Source of the DNA: Geothrix paludis
Lineage (GTDB): Bacteria; Acidobacteriota; Holophagae; Holophagales; Holophagaceae
Direction: 5' to 3'
Assembly: GCF_022808815.1 (NCBI RefSeq)
Contig: NZ_JAKZLC010000001.1
Location: 992,001 to 1,056,000, forward strand
DNA length: 64,000 nt
Shown: positions 18,153-26,503 of the stretch, in pieces
How positions within the stretch are numbered: position 1 is the first letter of the stretch
Layout of the letters: the number at the start of each line of letters is the position of its first letter
Program-made: the position numbers and the translations under genes
The notes under the pieces: generated by a model
Told to the model about the DNA's origin: nothing
Seen by the model: the letters and a program-made list of their open reading frames with translations, nothing else
Databases searched by the model: none

Positions 18153-19900
18153 GAGCGGCCTTTCAGGGTGGCCTCGGCCTGCATGGTCTGATCTCCCCGG
18201 AGCCATCGAACCACGGCCTTGTCACCGGGCTTGTGGGCGCCGAGGGCGTCCATGAAATCGTAGATGTTCTTCACCGGCCGGCCACCGAAACTGATGATGA
18301 TGTCGCCGGCCTGGAGCCCGATGGCCTCGGCCGTGGAGCCGGGGGACACCCCGTTGATGCGGAAACCCCGTGGATTGTCCGCGTAGTCAGGGAGGGTGCC
18401 GAAAGCCACCCGCATGGGGCCGCCATCGCCCCGCAGGACCACCTTGGCGGTATCTGGATCGAAGGCCGGCGTCGTGTCCGCATTGGCGAGATCCAGCGCC
18501 ACCGCGCGTCCGTAAGCCGCCAGGGCCGCCATGCCGGCGACGTTGATGCGGTCCGCCGTGTCCGTGGGCCGGTGGTACTCGCCGTGGACTCCGGTGAAGA
18601 AGAAGAACGTGGGGATCTTCGCCTGGGAGAAGACCATGTGGTCCGAGCCGCCCACGGCCGCCCCCACGTCCCCGCTGATGGAGAAGCCCTCCGGCGCCAG
18701 CTTCTTCGCGGCCTCCAGGGCGGCTTTGGGCGCGCCCAGCCCCCCCATCAGCAGTTTCGGGGCCGCGGGATCCAGCCGGCCCACCATGTCGAAGTTGAGC
18801 ATGACCTTCACGGATTCCAGCGGGTGGGTGGGGTGCTGAATCCAATAGCTGGAGCCCAGCAGGCCCTCTTCCTCACCGCCGAAGTGCATCAGCAGGATGG
18901 AGCGTCGCGGGCGGGCCCGCTTCAGCTCCCGGCCCAGCTCCACCACCAGGGCCGCGCCCGAGGCATTGTCGTCGGCGCCGGGATGCACCTGCCCCCGCGA
19001 TTCCGCGCCCCCCAGGCTGTGGCGCTCGCCCAGGCCCAGGTGGTCCAGATGCGCGCCGATGACGATGTATTCCTTCCGCAGTTTGGGATCGCGACCGGGG
19101 ATCACGGCCACCACGTTGGGCACCTGGGCCTCTTCGCGGCGGAGCCTCAGCTTCAGCGTGAGTGTGGTCCAGGGAGCGTAGATGAAGTCCTGGCTGGCAG
19201 GCTTCCCGGTATCCCGGATGGCCTTGAGGCGCGCAGGGAGGTCGCCGCAGGCGTCCCCGAGGGCGCCCGCCGAGAGGCTAAGCACGGGGATGTCCAGCTT
19301 CATCGGCCCCTCTTCCCGCTGCAGGGGCCGGGCCGGGCCATCCTCCAGCACGAGGACCGCAGCAGCCCTCCCTGCCTGCAGGCGCTTCACGCGGGCCAGC
19401 AGGCTCCGCTCGCCTCGCGGCAGGTGGGCGAAGGCGTCCGTATCCGGCAGGGTGCGGACGATGACCACCACGTGATCCTTCACCTCGAGACCCGCGAGAT
19501 CGTCGTAGCCGCCGGGAATCTGCACGCCATAGCCGGCGAAGGCGAGGGGCTTCATGCGGAAGTCCGCGTCCCCGCTGTAGCCGACGGCCTCGATGTCCCG
19601 GCCCCAGACCAGCGGCCGGGCCTCCTCGCCGTGGGTCAGGAGGGCGCCCTGCGCCTCCCGGACCACTTTGGCGACGAACGGGAACCGCTGGATCTGAGCC
19701 TTCAGGCCCAGGTTCTTCCACTCCCGCAGGACATGCGCGGCGGCCTGGTCGAGCCCCGGGTACCCGTTGCCCCGGCCCTGGAGGGCCGGCGAGGCCAGGA
19801 AGGCCACATCCCGGCGCAGCCGGCCCTCGACCGCGGATCCGGAGGGCGGAACCTGCGCCACGAGGGCGACGGCGAGGAAGGCGGGAATCCAGGGGCCCAT
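18149..19900 (-). CDS. M28-family zinc aminopeptidase with PA-type insert and C-terminal PDZ domain
   Basis: 583 residues. A signal peptide (MGPWIPAFLAVALVAQ) implies export. A protease-associated domain lies at about residues 100-230. The M28 core has the zinc ligands His (IVIGAHLDHLG), Asp (GADDNASG), Glu-Glu (HFGGEEEGLLGS), Asp (NFDMVGRLD) and His (HGEYHRPTDT). A PDZ domain ends the protein (RINGVSPGSTAEAIGLQAGDIIISFGG). It should trim N-terminal residues from peptides in the periplasm. It is the first gene of the aroB operon, with a divergent ABC exporter 90 bases away. Confidence 0.93.
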   Translation of the reverse strand: MGPWIPAFLAVALVAQVPPSGSAVEGRLRRDVAFLASPALQGRGNGYPGLDQAAAHVLREWKNLGLKAQIQRFPFVAKVVREAQGALLTHGEEARPLVWGRDIEAVGYSGDADFRMKPLAFAGYGVQIPGGYDDLAGLEVKDHVVVIVRTLPDTDAFAHLPRGERSLLARVKRLQAGRAAAVLVLEDGPARPLQREEGPMKLDIPVLSLSAGALGDACGDLPARLKAIRDTGKPASQDFIYAPWTTLTLKLRLRREEAQVPNVVAVIPGRDPKLRKEYIVIGAHLDHLGLGERHSLGGAESRGQVHPGADDNASGAALVVELGRELKRARPRRSILLMHFGGEEEGLLGSSYWIQHPTHPLESVKVMLNFDMVGRLDPAAPKLLMGGLGAPKAALEAAKKLAPEGFSISGDVGAAVGGSDHMVFSQAKIPTFFFFTGVHGEYHRPTDTADRINVAGMAALAAYGRAVALDLANADTTPAFDPDTAKVVLRGDGGPMRVAFGTLPDYADNPRGFRINGVSPGSTAEAIGLQAGDIIISFGGRPVKNIYDFMDALGAHKPGDKAVVRWLRGDQTMQAEATLKGRS

Positions 19901-19925
19901 GACGTCTCCGGCAGTCTTCTACTTT

Positions 19926-19976
19926 ACAGGCGCAGCCCCGATCCGTCCTGCTCACGACGGGAATCGGGGCGCCTGT
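19926..19976. other. Long stem-loop in divergent intergenic region
   Basis: Three stacked stems: ACAGGCGC/GCGCCTGT (19926-19933 with 19969-19976), CCCCGAT/ATCGGGG (19936-19942 with 19963-19969) and CCGTC/GACGG (19943-19947 with 19956-19960), with an 8-base loop. The first two share base 19969, so one pair is lost. It ends 14 bases before the exporter start and 25 bases after the peptidase start in the other direction. It could be an operator or a structured leader. Confidence 0.7.
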
Positions 19977-19990
19977 GGGAGAATGGCCCC

Positions 19991-21778
19991 ATGTCCGAAC
20001 AGGAAGCCTACTTTCAATCCGACCGGATGGACCAGCGGCCCATGCGCCACACGCTGCTCTGGCGCCTGGCCGGCTACCTCCGCCCGCAGTGGACCGCCCT
20101 CCTGGCCCTGCTATTCCTGATGGCCCTGGGCGCCTTCCTGGAGGTCATGCCCTCGGAGCTGACGCTCCGGCTCATCAACCGGTTCATGGCCCAGGGCAGT
20201 CTCAGCGGCGCGGCCCCCATGATCGCCGGGTTCTTCGGGGTGCTCATCGCCGGGTTCCTCGTGAGCTTCGCGCGCTACTTCCTGCTGGCCCGGGTGGGCC
20301 AGAAGGCCATGCTCGACTTGCGGGTGCAGCTCTTCGAGCACCTCATGGGCCGCAGCACGGACTTCTTCCACCGTAACCCCGTGGGCCGCCTCATGACGCG
20401 GGTCACCAGCGACGTCCAGAACCTCAACGAGATGTTCGCCTCGGGCTTCGTGGCCATCGTGGGGGACGCGCTCTCCCTGCTGGCCATCGTGGCCTGGATG
20501 TTCTGGACCCACCCGGGCATGGCCCTGGTGGCCCTGGGGATTCTGCCCTTCCTGCTGGTGGCCACGGAGATCTTCCGTCGCCGGGCCGGCGAGGCCTTCC
20601 GGGAGACCCAGCGCCGTTACGCGAGCATCAACGCCTTCCTCCAGGAGCAGATCTCCGGCATGGGTCTGGTTCAGGTGAACGCCCAGGAGGCACGCAGCGA
20701 CGCGCAGTTCAAGGGCCTGAACGAGGACTACTTCCAGGCCTTCCTCCGCACCATCTTCGCCTACGCCGTGTTCTTCCCCGTGGTGGAGTTCATCACCTCC
20801 GGCACCCTCGCGGCGCTCATCTTCTACGCGGGCTTCAAGCTCCAGGCCGGGGCCATCACCTGGGGCCTGCTCCTGGCCTTCATCCAGCAGTCGGGGCGGT
20901 TCTTCCGGCCCATCCGGGAACTGGCCGAGCGCTACAACGTGATGCAGACGGCCCTGGCCTCCAGCGAGCGCATCTTCCGCCTCCTGGACAACCAGGAGGA
21001 GATCCCGGAAGCCGCCAACGCCAAACCCGCCGCCTTCGCCGGCGAAGTGCGCCTGGAGAACGTCTCCTTCGCCTACGAGGAGGGCGGCCGGAAGGTGGTC
21101 CGCGAACTGAGCGGCGTCATCCCCAAGGGCCGCCGCGTGGCCGTGGTGGGTCACACCGGCGCCGGCAAGAGCACGCTCATCAACCTGCTCATGCGCTTCT
21201 ATGACGTGCACGAGGGCCGCATCACCGTGGACGGCGTGGATGTGCGGGAGCTGAAGATCCGCAGCCTGCGGGACCTCTTCGGGCTGGTGCTCCAGGATGT
21301 CTTCGTCTTCTCCGGCACCCTGCGCGACAACATCGTGCTGGACCGCGCCCTCGACGAGGCCCGCCTGGCCTCGGTACTGGAGCAGAGCCAGCTGAAGGAC
21401 CTGGTGTCCCGACTGCCCCAGGGCCTGGAGACCCAGGTGGGGGAGCGGGGCCAGAAGCTCAGCGCCGGGGAGCGGCAGCTCCTGGCCTTCGCCCGCATGC
21501 TCTACCTGGAGCCCGCCGTGCTGCTGCTGGACGAGGCCACCGCCAACATCGACTCCGAGACCGAGGCCAAGATCCAGAACGTCATCGAGCACGTGAGCCA
21601 CCGCCTGACCACCTTCACCATCGCCCACCGCCTCTCCACCATCCGGGACGCGGACGAGATCTGGGTCATGGACCAGGGCGTCCTCGTGGAGCGCGGCAAC
21701 CACGACGCCCTCATCGCCCAGGACGGCGTCTACGCCAAGCTCGTGCGGCTGCAGTTCGCGGAGGGCGAGGCGGCCTAG
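19991..21778 (+). CDS. ABC exporter, fused permease and ATPase (MsbA/multidrug type)
   Basis: 595 residues, a half-transporter that should act as a homodimer. Residues about 30-320 hold six membrane segments (ABC type 1 transmembrane domain). The nucleotide-binding domain at about 350-590 has Walker A GHTGAGKST, signature LSAGERQLLAFARM, Walker B AVLLLDEATANID and the H-loop TIAHRLSTI. Such exporters move lipids, lipid A or drugs. Kdo transferase elsewhere in the window makes an MsbA-like role possible, but nothing here proves the substrate. ATG 19991 lies just after the hairpin at 19926-19976. Confidence 0.93.
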   Translation: MSEQEAYFQSDRMDQRPMRHTLLWRLAGYLRPQWTALLALLFLMALGAFLEVMPSELTLRLINRFMAQGSLSGAAPMIAGFFGVLIAGFLVSFARYFLLARVGQKAMLDLRVQLFEHLMGRSTDFFHRNPVGRLMTRVTSDVQNLNEMFASGFVAIVGDALSLLAIVAWMFWTHPGMALVALGILPFLLVATEIFRRRAGEAFRETQRRYASINAFLQEQISGMGLVQVNAQEARSDAQFKGLNEDYFQAFLRTIFAYAVFFPVVEFITSGTLAALIFYAGFKLQAGAITWGLLLAFIQQSGRFFRPIRELAERYNVMQTALASSERIFRLLDNQEEIPEAANAKPAAFAGEVRLENVSFAYEEGGRKVVRELSGVIPKGRRVAVVGHTGAGKSTLINLLMRFYDVHEGRITVDGVDVRELKIRSLRDLFGLVLQDVFVFSGTLRDNIVLDRALDEARLASVLEQSQLKDLVSRLPQGLETQVGERGQKLSAGERQLLAFARMLYLEPAVLLLDEATANIDSETEAKIQNVIEHVSHRLTTFTIAHRLSTIRDADEIWVMDQGVLVERGNHDALIAQDGVYAKLVRLQFAEGEAA

Positions 21779-21816
21779 CAGGCAGGTCGGGAGTCCGGTC
21801 TGTAGACTGGTGTCCC

Positions 21817-22968
21817 ATGCTCCATCTTCCGCCCCTCTACCCGATCACGGACGCCTCGCGTCCCGAGCCGCTGTCCGCCCAGATCCGCCGCCTGGGCGAG
21901 GCGGGGTTCCCGCTGGTGCAGTTCCGGGGCAAGCCCCTGGATGCGAGATCCCAGTGGCTGGAGCTGCGCGCCGCCCTGGCGGACGCGGCGGCGAACGGCG
22001 GCTGGCCCTTCATCTGCGTGAACGACCGGGCGGACCTGGCCCTGCTCGCGGCCCAGGAGGGGCTCGTCCCCTGGGGCCTGCACCTGGGCCAGGGCGACCT
22101 GCCCGCGGCCGAGGCGCTCCGCCTCCCGGGTCTGGGAAGCTGCCATGTCGGCGCCTCGACCCACGGCCCCGCGGAGTGGGAGGCCGTCGACCCGGCCTGT
22201 GACCATGCCGGCGTGGGCCCCTTCCGCGGCACGGCCACGAAATCCGATCACGCCGCACCCATCGGCCTCGAAGGGCTCCGCGCGGGTTGCGCGGCCCTGC
22301 GAGACCAGGACCTCGCGCCCATCGCCATCGGCGGCCTCGGGCCCGCGGACGCCACCGCCTGCTTCGAGGCCGGGGCCGAATCCCTGGCCATGGTGGGCGA
22401 GGTCCACCGCAGCGCCGATCCCGCCGCCCTGGGCTGGGAGGTCCAGCAGGCGCGGTGGCGGGCCCGGCCACCCTTCCGGCGGGGCCAGGGCGTGGTGCTC
22501 CTGGGCGGCAGCGGCGCCGGGAAGAGCACCCTCGGCCAGCTTCTGGCCCGCCAGCTGGACCTGGCCTTCCAGGATCTAGACGAGGTGATCGAGGCGGATC
22601 AGCGCCTTCCGGTGAGCACCATCTTCGCCGAAAGGGGCGAAAGCGCCTTCCGGGCCCTGGAAACCGCCCTGCTGCCCACCCTCATGACCCGGCCCGCCGT
22701 AGTGGCCCTGGGGGGCGGCGCCTGGGAGGCCCCGGCCAACCGGGAGGCCGTCGCCGCCGCCGGCTTCGCCCCGCTCTGGCTGGCGGAGCCGCCGGCCCGG
22801 TTCTGGGAGCGGGTGGGGCGGGATCCCCTGCGCCCCCTGGCCCAGGATCGGAGCGCCTTCATGGCCCGGTGCGCGGCCCGCGCCTCGGCCTGGTCCCTCG
22901 CCCCCGCCCTGCTCTCCTTCGGCCGAAATCCCGAGGATCTTGTCTCCGCCCTGTTGAGGGCTTGTTAG
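21817..22968 (+). CDS. Fusion of thiamine-phosphate synthase-like domain and shikimate kinase
   Basis: 383 residues. Residues 1-205 match ThiE/TenI: QFRGK at 35-39, the VNDRADLAL segment, LHLGQGDLP, VGASTHGP, GVGPFRGTATKSD and IAIGGLGP, so most substrate- and phosphate-binding residues of ThiE are kept. Residues about 222-383 match shikimate kinase: Walker A LGGSGAGKST at 229-238, DLDEVIEA, the FR motif in GESAFRALE, GGG at 299-301 and RPLAQD. ThiE joins the thiamine pyrimidine and thiazole phosphates; shikimate kinase phosphorylates shikimate. The ATG follows the ABC exporter by 38 bases, leaving no room for a TPP riboswitch. I do not know this fusion from elsewhere. Confidence 0.9.
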   Translation: MLHLPPLYPITDASRPEPLSAQIRRLGEAGFPLVQFRGKPLDARSQWLELRAALADAAANGGWPFICVNDRADLALLAAQEGLVPWGLHLGQGDLPAAEALRLPGLGSCHVGASTHGPAEWEAVDPACDHAGVGPFRGTATKSDHAAPIGLEGLRAGCAALRDQDLAPIAIGGLGPADATACFEAGAESLAMVGEVHRSADPAALGWEVQQARWRARPPFRRGQGVVLLGGSGAGKSTLGQLLARQLDLAFQDLDEVIEADQRLPVSTIFAERGESAFRALETALLPTLMTRPAVVALGGGAWEAPANREAVAAAGFAPLWLAEPPARFWERVGRDPLRPLAQDRSAFMARCAARASAWSLAPALLSFGRNPEDLVSALLRAC

Positions 22969-22969
22969 A

Positions 22970-23737
22970 ATGGGGGTCTCCCCCAGGAATATCCCATTGG
23001 ATTTGATCCTTTCCGATCTGCATTCGAACCTGCACGCCCTCCGGGCCGTGCTGCGGTTCGCGCGGCGGAGGGCCATCCACCGCTTCGTGCTCCTGGGTGA
23101 CCTGGTGGGCTACGGGGCCCATCCGAACCAGCTGCTGGACAAGGTCCGCGAGCTGCGGCCCCGGTTCATGGTCCGGGGCAACCACGACAAGGTCTGCGCG
23201 GGCCTCGAGCCCGACGGCACCTTCAGCCTGCCCGCCCACATGGCCGCGGACTGGACCCGGGAGAAGCTGCGGCAGGACAACTGGCGCTTCCTGGCGGACC
23301 TCCCGGTGGGGCCCCAGTGGGTGGGGGACGACTACCAGATCGCCCACGGGTCCCCCGTGGATGAGGACGCCTACCTCCTGCACATGCGCGAAATCAGCCA
23401 GGCCTTCGACGCCTTCCAGGGGCCCCTCTGCTTCTTCGGCCACACCCACCTGCCGGGCTGCTTCGAGCTCGACGAGACCCAGGGCCGGTTGAACTGGATC
23501 TGCCTCGATCCCGGCGTCTGGTTCGAGATGCAGCCGCACTGCCGGTACCTGGTGAACCCCGGCTCCGTGGGCCAGCCCCGGGATCGCGATCCGAGGGTAT
23601 CCTTCATGACCTTCGACCCCAGGCGGAAGCGGCTCCGCCTCCACCGCATCGAGTACGACGTGAAGGGCGCGGCCAAGGCCATCCTGGAGGCGGGACTGCA
23701 CCGCACCCTGGCCGAACGGCTGAGCCAGGGCATTTGA
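22970..23737 (+). CDS. Metallophosphoesterase (YfcE/calcineurin-like family)
   Basis: 255 residues. The dimetal motifs are all present: SDLHSN (about 12-17), LLGDLVGYG, RGNHD and FGHTHLP, with late LVNPGSVGQPRD. Such enzymes hydrolyse phosphomonoesters or diesters, or cyclic nucleotides. The ATG at 22970 begins one base after the preceding stop, indicating translational coupling. A PilZ protein follows, so a signalling-nucleotide substrate is conceivable but not shown. Confidence 0.9.
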   Translation: MGVSPRNIPLDLILSDLHSNLHALRAVLRFARRRAIHRFVLLGDLVGYGAHPNQLLDKVRELRPRFMVRGNHDKVCAGLEPDGTFSLPAHMAADWTREKLRQDNWRFLADLPVGPQWVGDDYQIAHGSPVDEDAYLLHMREISQAFDAFQGPLCFFGHTHLPGCFELDETQGRLNWICLDPGVWFEMQPHCRYLVNPGSVGQPRDRDPRVSFMTFDPRRKRLRLHRIEYDVKGAAKAILEAGLHRTLAERLSQGI

Positions 23738-23750
23738 AAGGCATCACCCC

Positions 23751-24446
23751 ATGGGACACTCCACCTTGTCGGCCCCCGTCCTGGAACAGTTCCTCATCCA
23801 GGCCCGCCTCACCAAGGCGGTGGCCAGCCTGAGGCTCCAGGGCCTCAGTTCCCGGCTGCTGGGGGACCTCCGCCTCCGCAGCTTTCGCCCCGGTTCGACC
23901 CTGGAGCTGTCCGGCCTGCATGCCCGGGATGCGATGCCCGCCGAGGGCACCGCCGTCACCCTCACCGTGCTGCTGGGCGAGGAGGTGCTCACCCTGGACT
24001 CCATCCTGCTGGCGCCCCTCCAGGACGAGGCCGGTGATCCGCTCCTGCGCCTGGATTGGCCCCACGAGTCCGCGCAGCTGCACCGGCGGCGGGACATGCG
24101 CGTGGCCGCGCCGGAGCAGGCGCCGCTGAAGGTTCGGGTGGGCCTGGGGGGGCGCACCCTGGACGCCCTGCTGGTGAACCTCACCGAGACCGGCGTGGGG
24201 CTCGCCCTCGACGAGCCCCTGATGGTAGACCTCCACGCCCCGGTGGAGATCGACGCGAAACTGCCAGACGGTTCGGTCCTCCACTGTCCCGGCGAGGTCC
24301 GCCACCTCGCCTACCTCGAAGGCCAGGACTACCCCACGCGTCTCGGCGTGGTGCTGCACCCGGGCCCGGATATGGACCTGGAGCCCATCCACCGCTTCAT
24401 CCAGGCGCGGCGCACGGACCGCTCCCAGGGGTTCCGGCAGAGCTGA
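23751..24446 (+). CDS. PilZ-domain protein (candidate c-di-GMP effector)
   Basis: 231 residues. The C-terminal half (about 115-225) is a PilZ domain, with an RRDMR arginine motif and NLTETGVGL matching the second (D/N)xSxxG-like c-di-GMP motif, though Ser is Thr. The N-terminal ~110 residues resemble a flagellar-brake-like beta-barrel in position but not clearly in sequence. PilZ proteins usually alter motility, secretion or exopolysaccharide output. It follows the phosphoesterase by 13 bases and likely shares its transcript. Confidence 0.86.
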   Translation: MGHSTLSAPVLEQFLIQARLTKAVASLRLQGLSSRLLGDLRLRSFRPGSTLELSGLHARDAMPAEGTAVTLTVLLGEEVLTLDSILLAPLQDEAGDPLLRLDWPHESAQLHRRRDMRVAAPEQAPLKVRVGLGGRTLDALLVNLTETGVGLALDEPLMVDLHAPVEIDAKLPDGSVLHCPGEVRHLAYLEGQDYPTRLGVVLHPGPDMDLEPIHRFIQARRTDRSQGFRQS

Positions 24447-24462
24447 GCCCCGGAACGAGGTT

Positions 24463-25935
24463 TCAGCCCTTGCGGAGGCTGACCACCGTTCCGCCCGCGC
24501 CCAGGGCCAGCATGATCACCGCCTGGACCAGGGTCTTGTAGGAGACGGAGGGGCCGGCCACCGCCGACCAGACGAACGCCACGCCCGCGGCGAGGAGCAG
24601 GATGTAGATCCCCAGCATGATCTTGCGGGCCTTCTCATTGGTCTCCGGCGTGTCCATGGCGAAGAAGCGGTCGTAGAGGACGAGGCCGACGGCGGCCACC
24701 ACGTTGAGCGCCACGAAGAACAGCCAGAAGGCGCGCGCCGCGGCGGGGCCGCCGGGCTGGCCAACCATGGGCTTCAGCATGGCGCCGTAGAGGGCGCCGC
24801 CCAGGCTGGAGCCGATGAGGCTGCCGATGACGCCGTAGAGGAAGGCATAGCCCATGTAGACAGCCTTCTTGTCCGCCGGCGCCACTAGGCCCACATAGCT
24901 GTAGTACTTCGGATGGGCCGTCATCTCGCCGATGGAGAAGACCGAGATGCCCAGGATGAACACCCACACGTTGGTGGAGGCGGCCAGACACAGGAAGCCG
25001 AGGGTGCCGATGACGATGCCCGAGACCATGGTGGGCAGGGGCCGGATCTTCTTCACGATGCGGCTGACGAGCACCTGCAGCAGGATGATGGTGCCGCCGT
25101 TGACCACGGTGACGTGCTCGGCGTCGAACTTGAGGGGCACGCCGAAGGACGCGAAGAAGCGGTTCACGGGCGTGGCGTCCACGAAGTCGCGCAGGTACCA
25201 GAGCACGGATCCGAAGTTCTGGAAGTAGAGGATCCAGAAGCCGGAATACACCACGATCATCAGCATGAAGCGCGCGTCACCCAGCACGAGGGCCGCCCCG
25301 TGGGCCACCTCCTTCAGGCTCTTCGTGTTCTCGGGTTTCGGCGGGTCCTTGAACAGGAAGACCGTGGGCACCAGCATGGCCGCGCAGTAGAGGGCCGAAG
25401 CGATGAACACGTAGCGCCAGGAGAAACCCTTCAGCACGCTCACCACAAGGGGCGCCAGGAAGGCGCCGATGTTGATCATCCAGTAGTAGATGCCGAATCC
25501 GAATCCGGAGTTCTCCTCCGTGGTGGTGCGGGCCAGGGTGCCCGAGATGATGGGCTTGAACAGGCCGGCGCCGGTCGCCATCACGAGCAGCCCCGCGAAG
25601 ACGGCGCCGTACGAGGTGACATTCCCCGCCACGAAATAGCCCGCCGTGAGGATCGAGAAGGCGAAGAGCAGCATGCGCCGGTAGCCGTAGCGATCCGCCA
25701 GGGCCCCGCCGGCGATGGGGATGACGTAGGTGAACGCGTAGATCAGGCTCTGGAGGAAGCCCACGGACTGTTCCGTGAAGCCCAGGCCACCCCTCACGAC
25801 TTCGTTCGTGAGGTAGACCGCGAGCACCGAGTTGAGGCCGTAGTAGGCCGCCCGCTCGAAGAGCTCCATGACGTTCGCCAGCCAGAAAACAGGCGGGAAG
25901 GAGCGGAGGATTCCGGAGGAGCGCTGGGTGGGCAT
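24463..25935 (-). CDS. POT/PTR-family proton-dependent oligopeptide transporter
   Basis: 490 residues of the MFS fold with about 12-14 membrane segments. The N-terminal MELFERAAYYG matches the POT ExxERxxYYG motif needed for proton coupling, and ADRYGYRRMLL is the MFS loop 2-3 motif. It likely imports di- and tripeptides with protons at the inner membrane. It is convergent with the PilZ gene (16 bases between the stops). On its own strand it begins about 30 bases after the end of the aldehyde oxidoreductase operon and may be part of its transcript. Confidence 0.9.
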   Translation of the reverse strand: MPTQRSSGILRSFPPVFWLANVMELFERAAYYGLNSVLAVYLTNEVVRGGLGFTEQSVGFLQSLIYAFTYVIPIAGGALADRYGYRRMLLFAFSILTAGYFVAGNVTSYGAVFAGLLVMATGAGLFKPIISGTLARTTTEENSGFGFGIYYWMINIGAFLAPLVVSVLKGFSWRYVFIASALYCAAMLVPTVFLFKDPPKPENTKSLKEVAHGAALVLGDARFMLMIVVYSGFWILYFQNFGSVLWYLRDFVDATPVNRFFASFGVPLKFDAEHVTVVNGGTIILLQVLVSRIVKKIRPLPTMVSGIVIGTLGFLCLAASTNVWVFILGISVFSIGEMTAHPKYYSYVGLVAPADKKAVYMGYAFLYGVIGSLIGSSLGGALYGAMLKPMVGQPGGPAAARAFWLFFVALNVVAAVGLVLYDRFFAMDTPETNEKARKIMLGIYILLLAAGVAFVWSAVAGPSVSYKTLVQAVIMLALGAGGTVVSLRKG

Positions 25936-25964
25936 CCGGGGATTATACGGGACCTTGAGGTTTT

Positions 25965-26249
25965 CTAGCCCCCGCCCCGCATGAAGCCGCGCAGGAGCCG
26001 GGCCAGGAAGGCCTGGGCCGCCTCCGCCGGACAGCCGGCGAGTCGGACTTCCACACGGTGTCGGGGCAGGACGACGCTGCCCAGGCGGAGATCCGCCAGG
26101 GGCACGAGCCGGATGGTCCAGGGCCCGGCCCCGTCGGCGCCTCGGAAGAGCCCTTCCTCCCCTTCGGCGAAGTACCCCACAGCCCCGGGCAGCAGGCGCA
26201 GGAACTCCTCCCGGGAGATGGCCATCTCCAGATCCAGGCGGTGATCCAT
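25965..26249 (-). CDS. Small protein of the aldehyde oxidoreductase operon, function unknown
   Basis: 94 residues, no family recognised. It begins MDHRLDLEMAISREEFLRLLPGAVGYF and ends in a helical segment closed by RGFMRGGG. Its ATG at 26249 overlaps the last base of the MoaD-like stop (TGATG), so translation is coupled. Its place at the end of the aor operon suggests a role in cofactor maturation or enzyme assembly, which is inference only. The Gly-rich end recalls sulfur-carrier tails, but the fold is not evidently ubiquitin-like. Confidence 0.72.
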   Translation of the reverse strand: MDHRLDLEMAISREEFLRLLPGAVGYFAEGEEGLFRGADGAGPWTIRLVPLADLRLGSVVLPRHRVEVRLAGCPAEAAQAFLARLLRGFMRGGG

Positions 26250-26503
26250 CAGCCGCCGGCCACCGGTGGCCAGATGGCCAGAGCCTGTCCTTCGGTCAAG
26301 CGGCGGGAGTCCCACTCCGAGGCGGCCACCCAGGCGCCGTCCACCAGCACGATGGCACACTGGGCGGGCGGAACGCCCTGGCGGCGGATCACCTCGCCCA
26401 CCGTGCAGCCCGGATCCACCTCCAGGTCGATGCGATGCCGCCTTCGCGCCTCCATCGGCAGATGGACGGCGAGGGAGGCGAAGAGCTTGAAGGTGATCTT
26501 CAT
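26249..26503 (-). CDS. MoaD/ThiS-family sulfur carrier of the aor operon
   Basis: 84 residues with the small beta-grasp pattern of MoaD (MKITFKLFASLAVHLP... CTVGEVIRRQGVP... IVLVDG... EGQALAIWPPVAGG). The C-terminal Gly-Gly is the group that is adenylated and turned into a thiocarboxylate to donate sulfur to pyranopterin. Its position next to a tungsten aldehyde oxidoreductase suggests that it makes the tungsten-pterin dithiolene. The start overlaps the FAD-subunit stop by four bases (ATGA). Confidence 0.88.
   Translation of the reverse strand: MKITFKLFASLAVHLPMEARRRHRIDLEVDPGCTVGEVIRRQGVPPAQCAIVLVDGAWVAASEWDSRRLTEGQALAIWPPVAGG

Noticed and set aside
21779-21816. Possible TPP riboswitch before the ThiE fusion
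   Set aside because: Only 38 bases separate it from the exporter stop, too few, and no CUGAGA core is seen.
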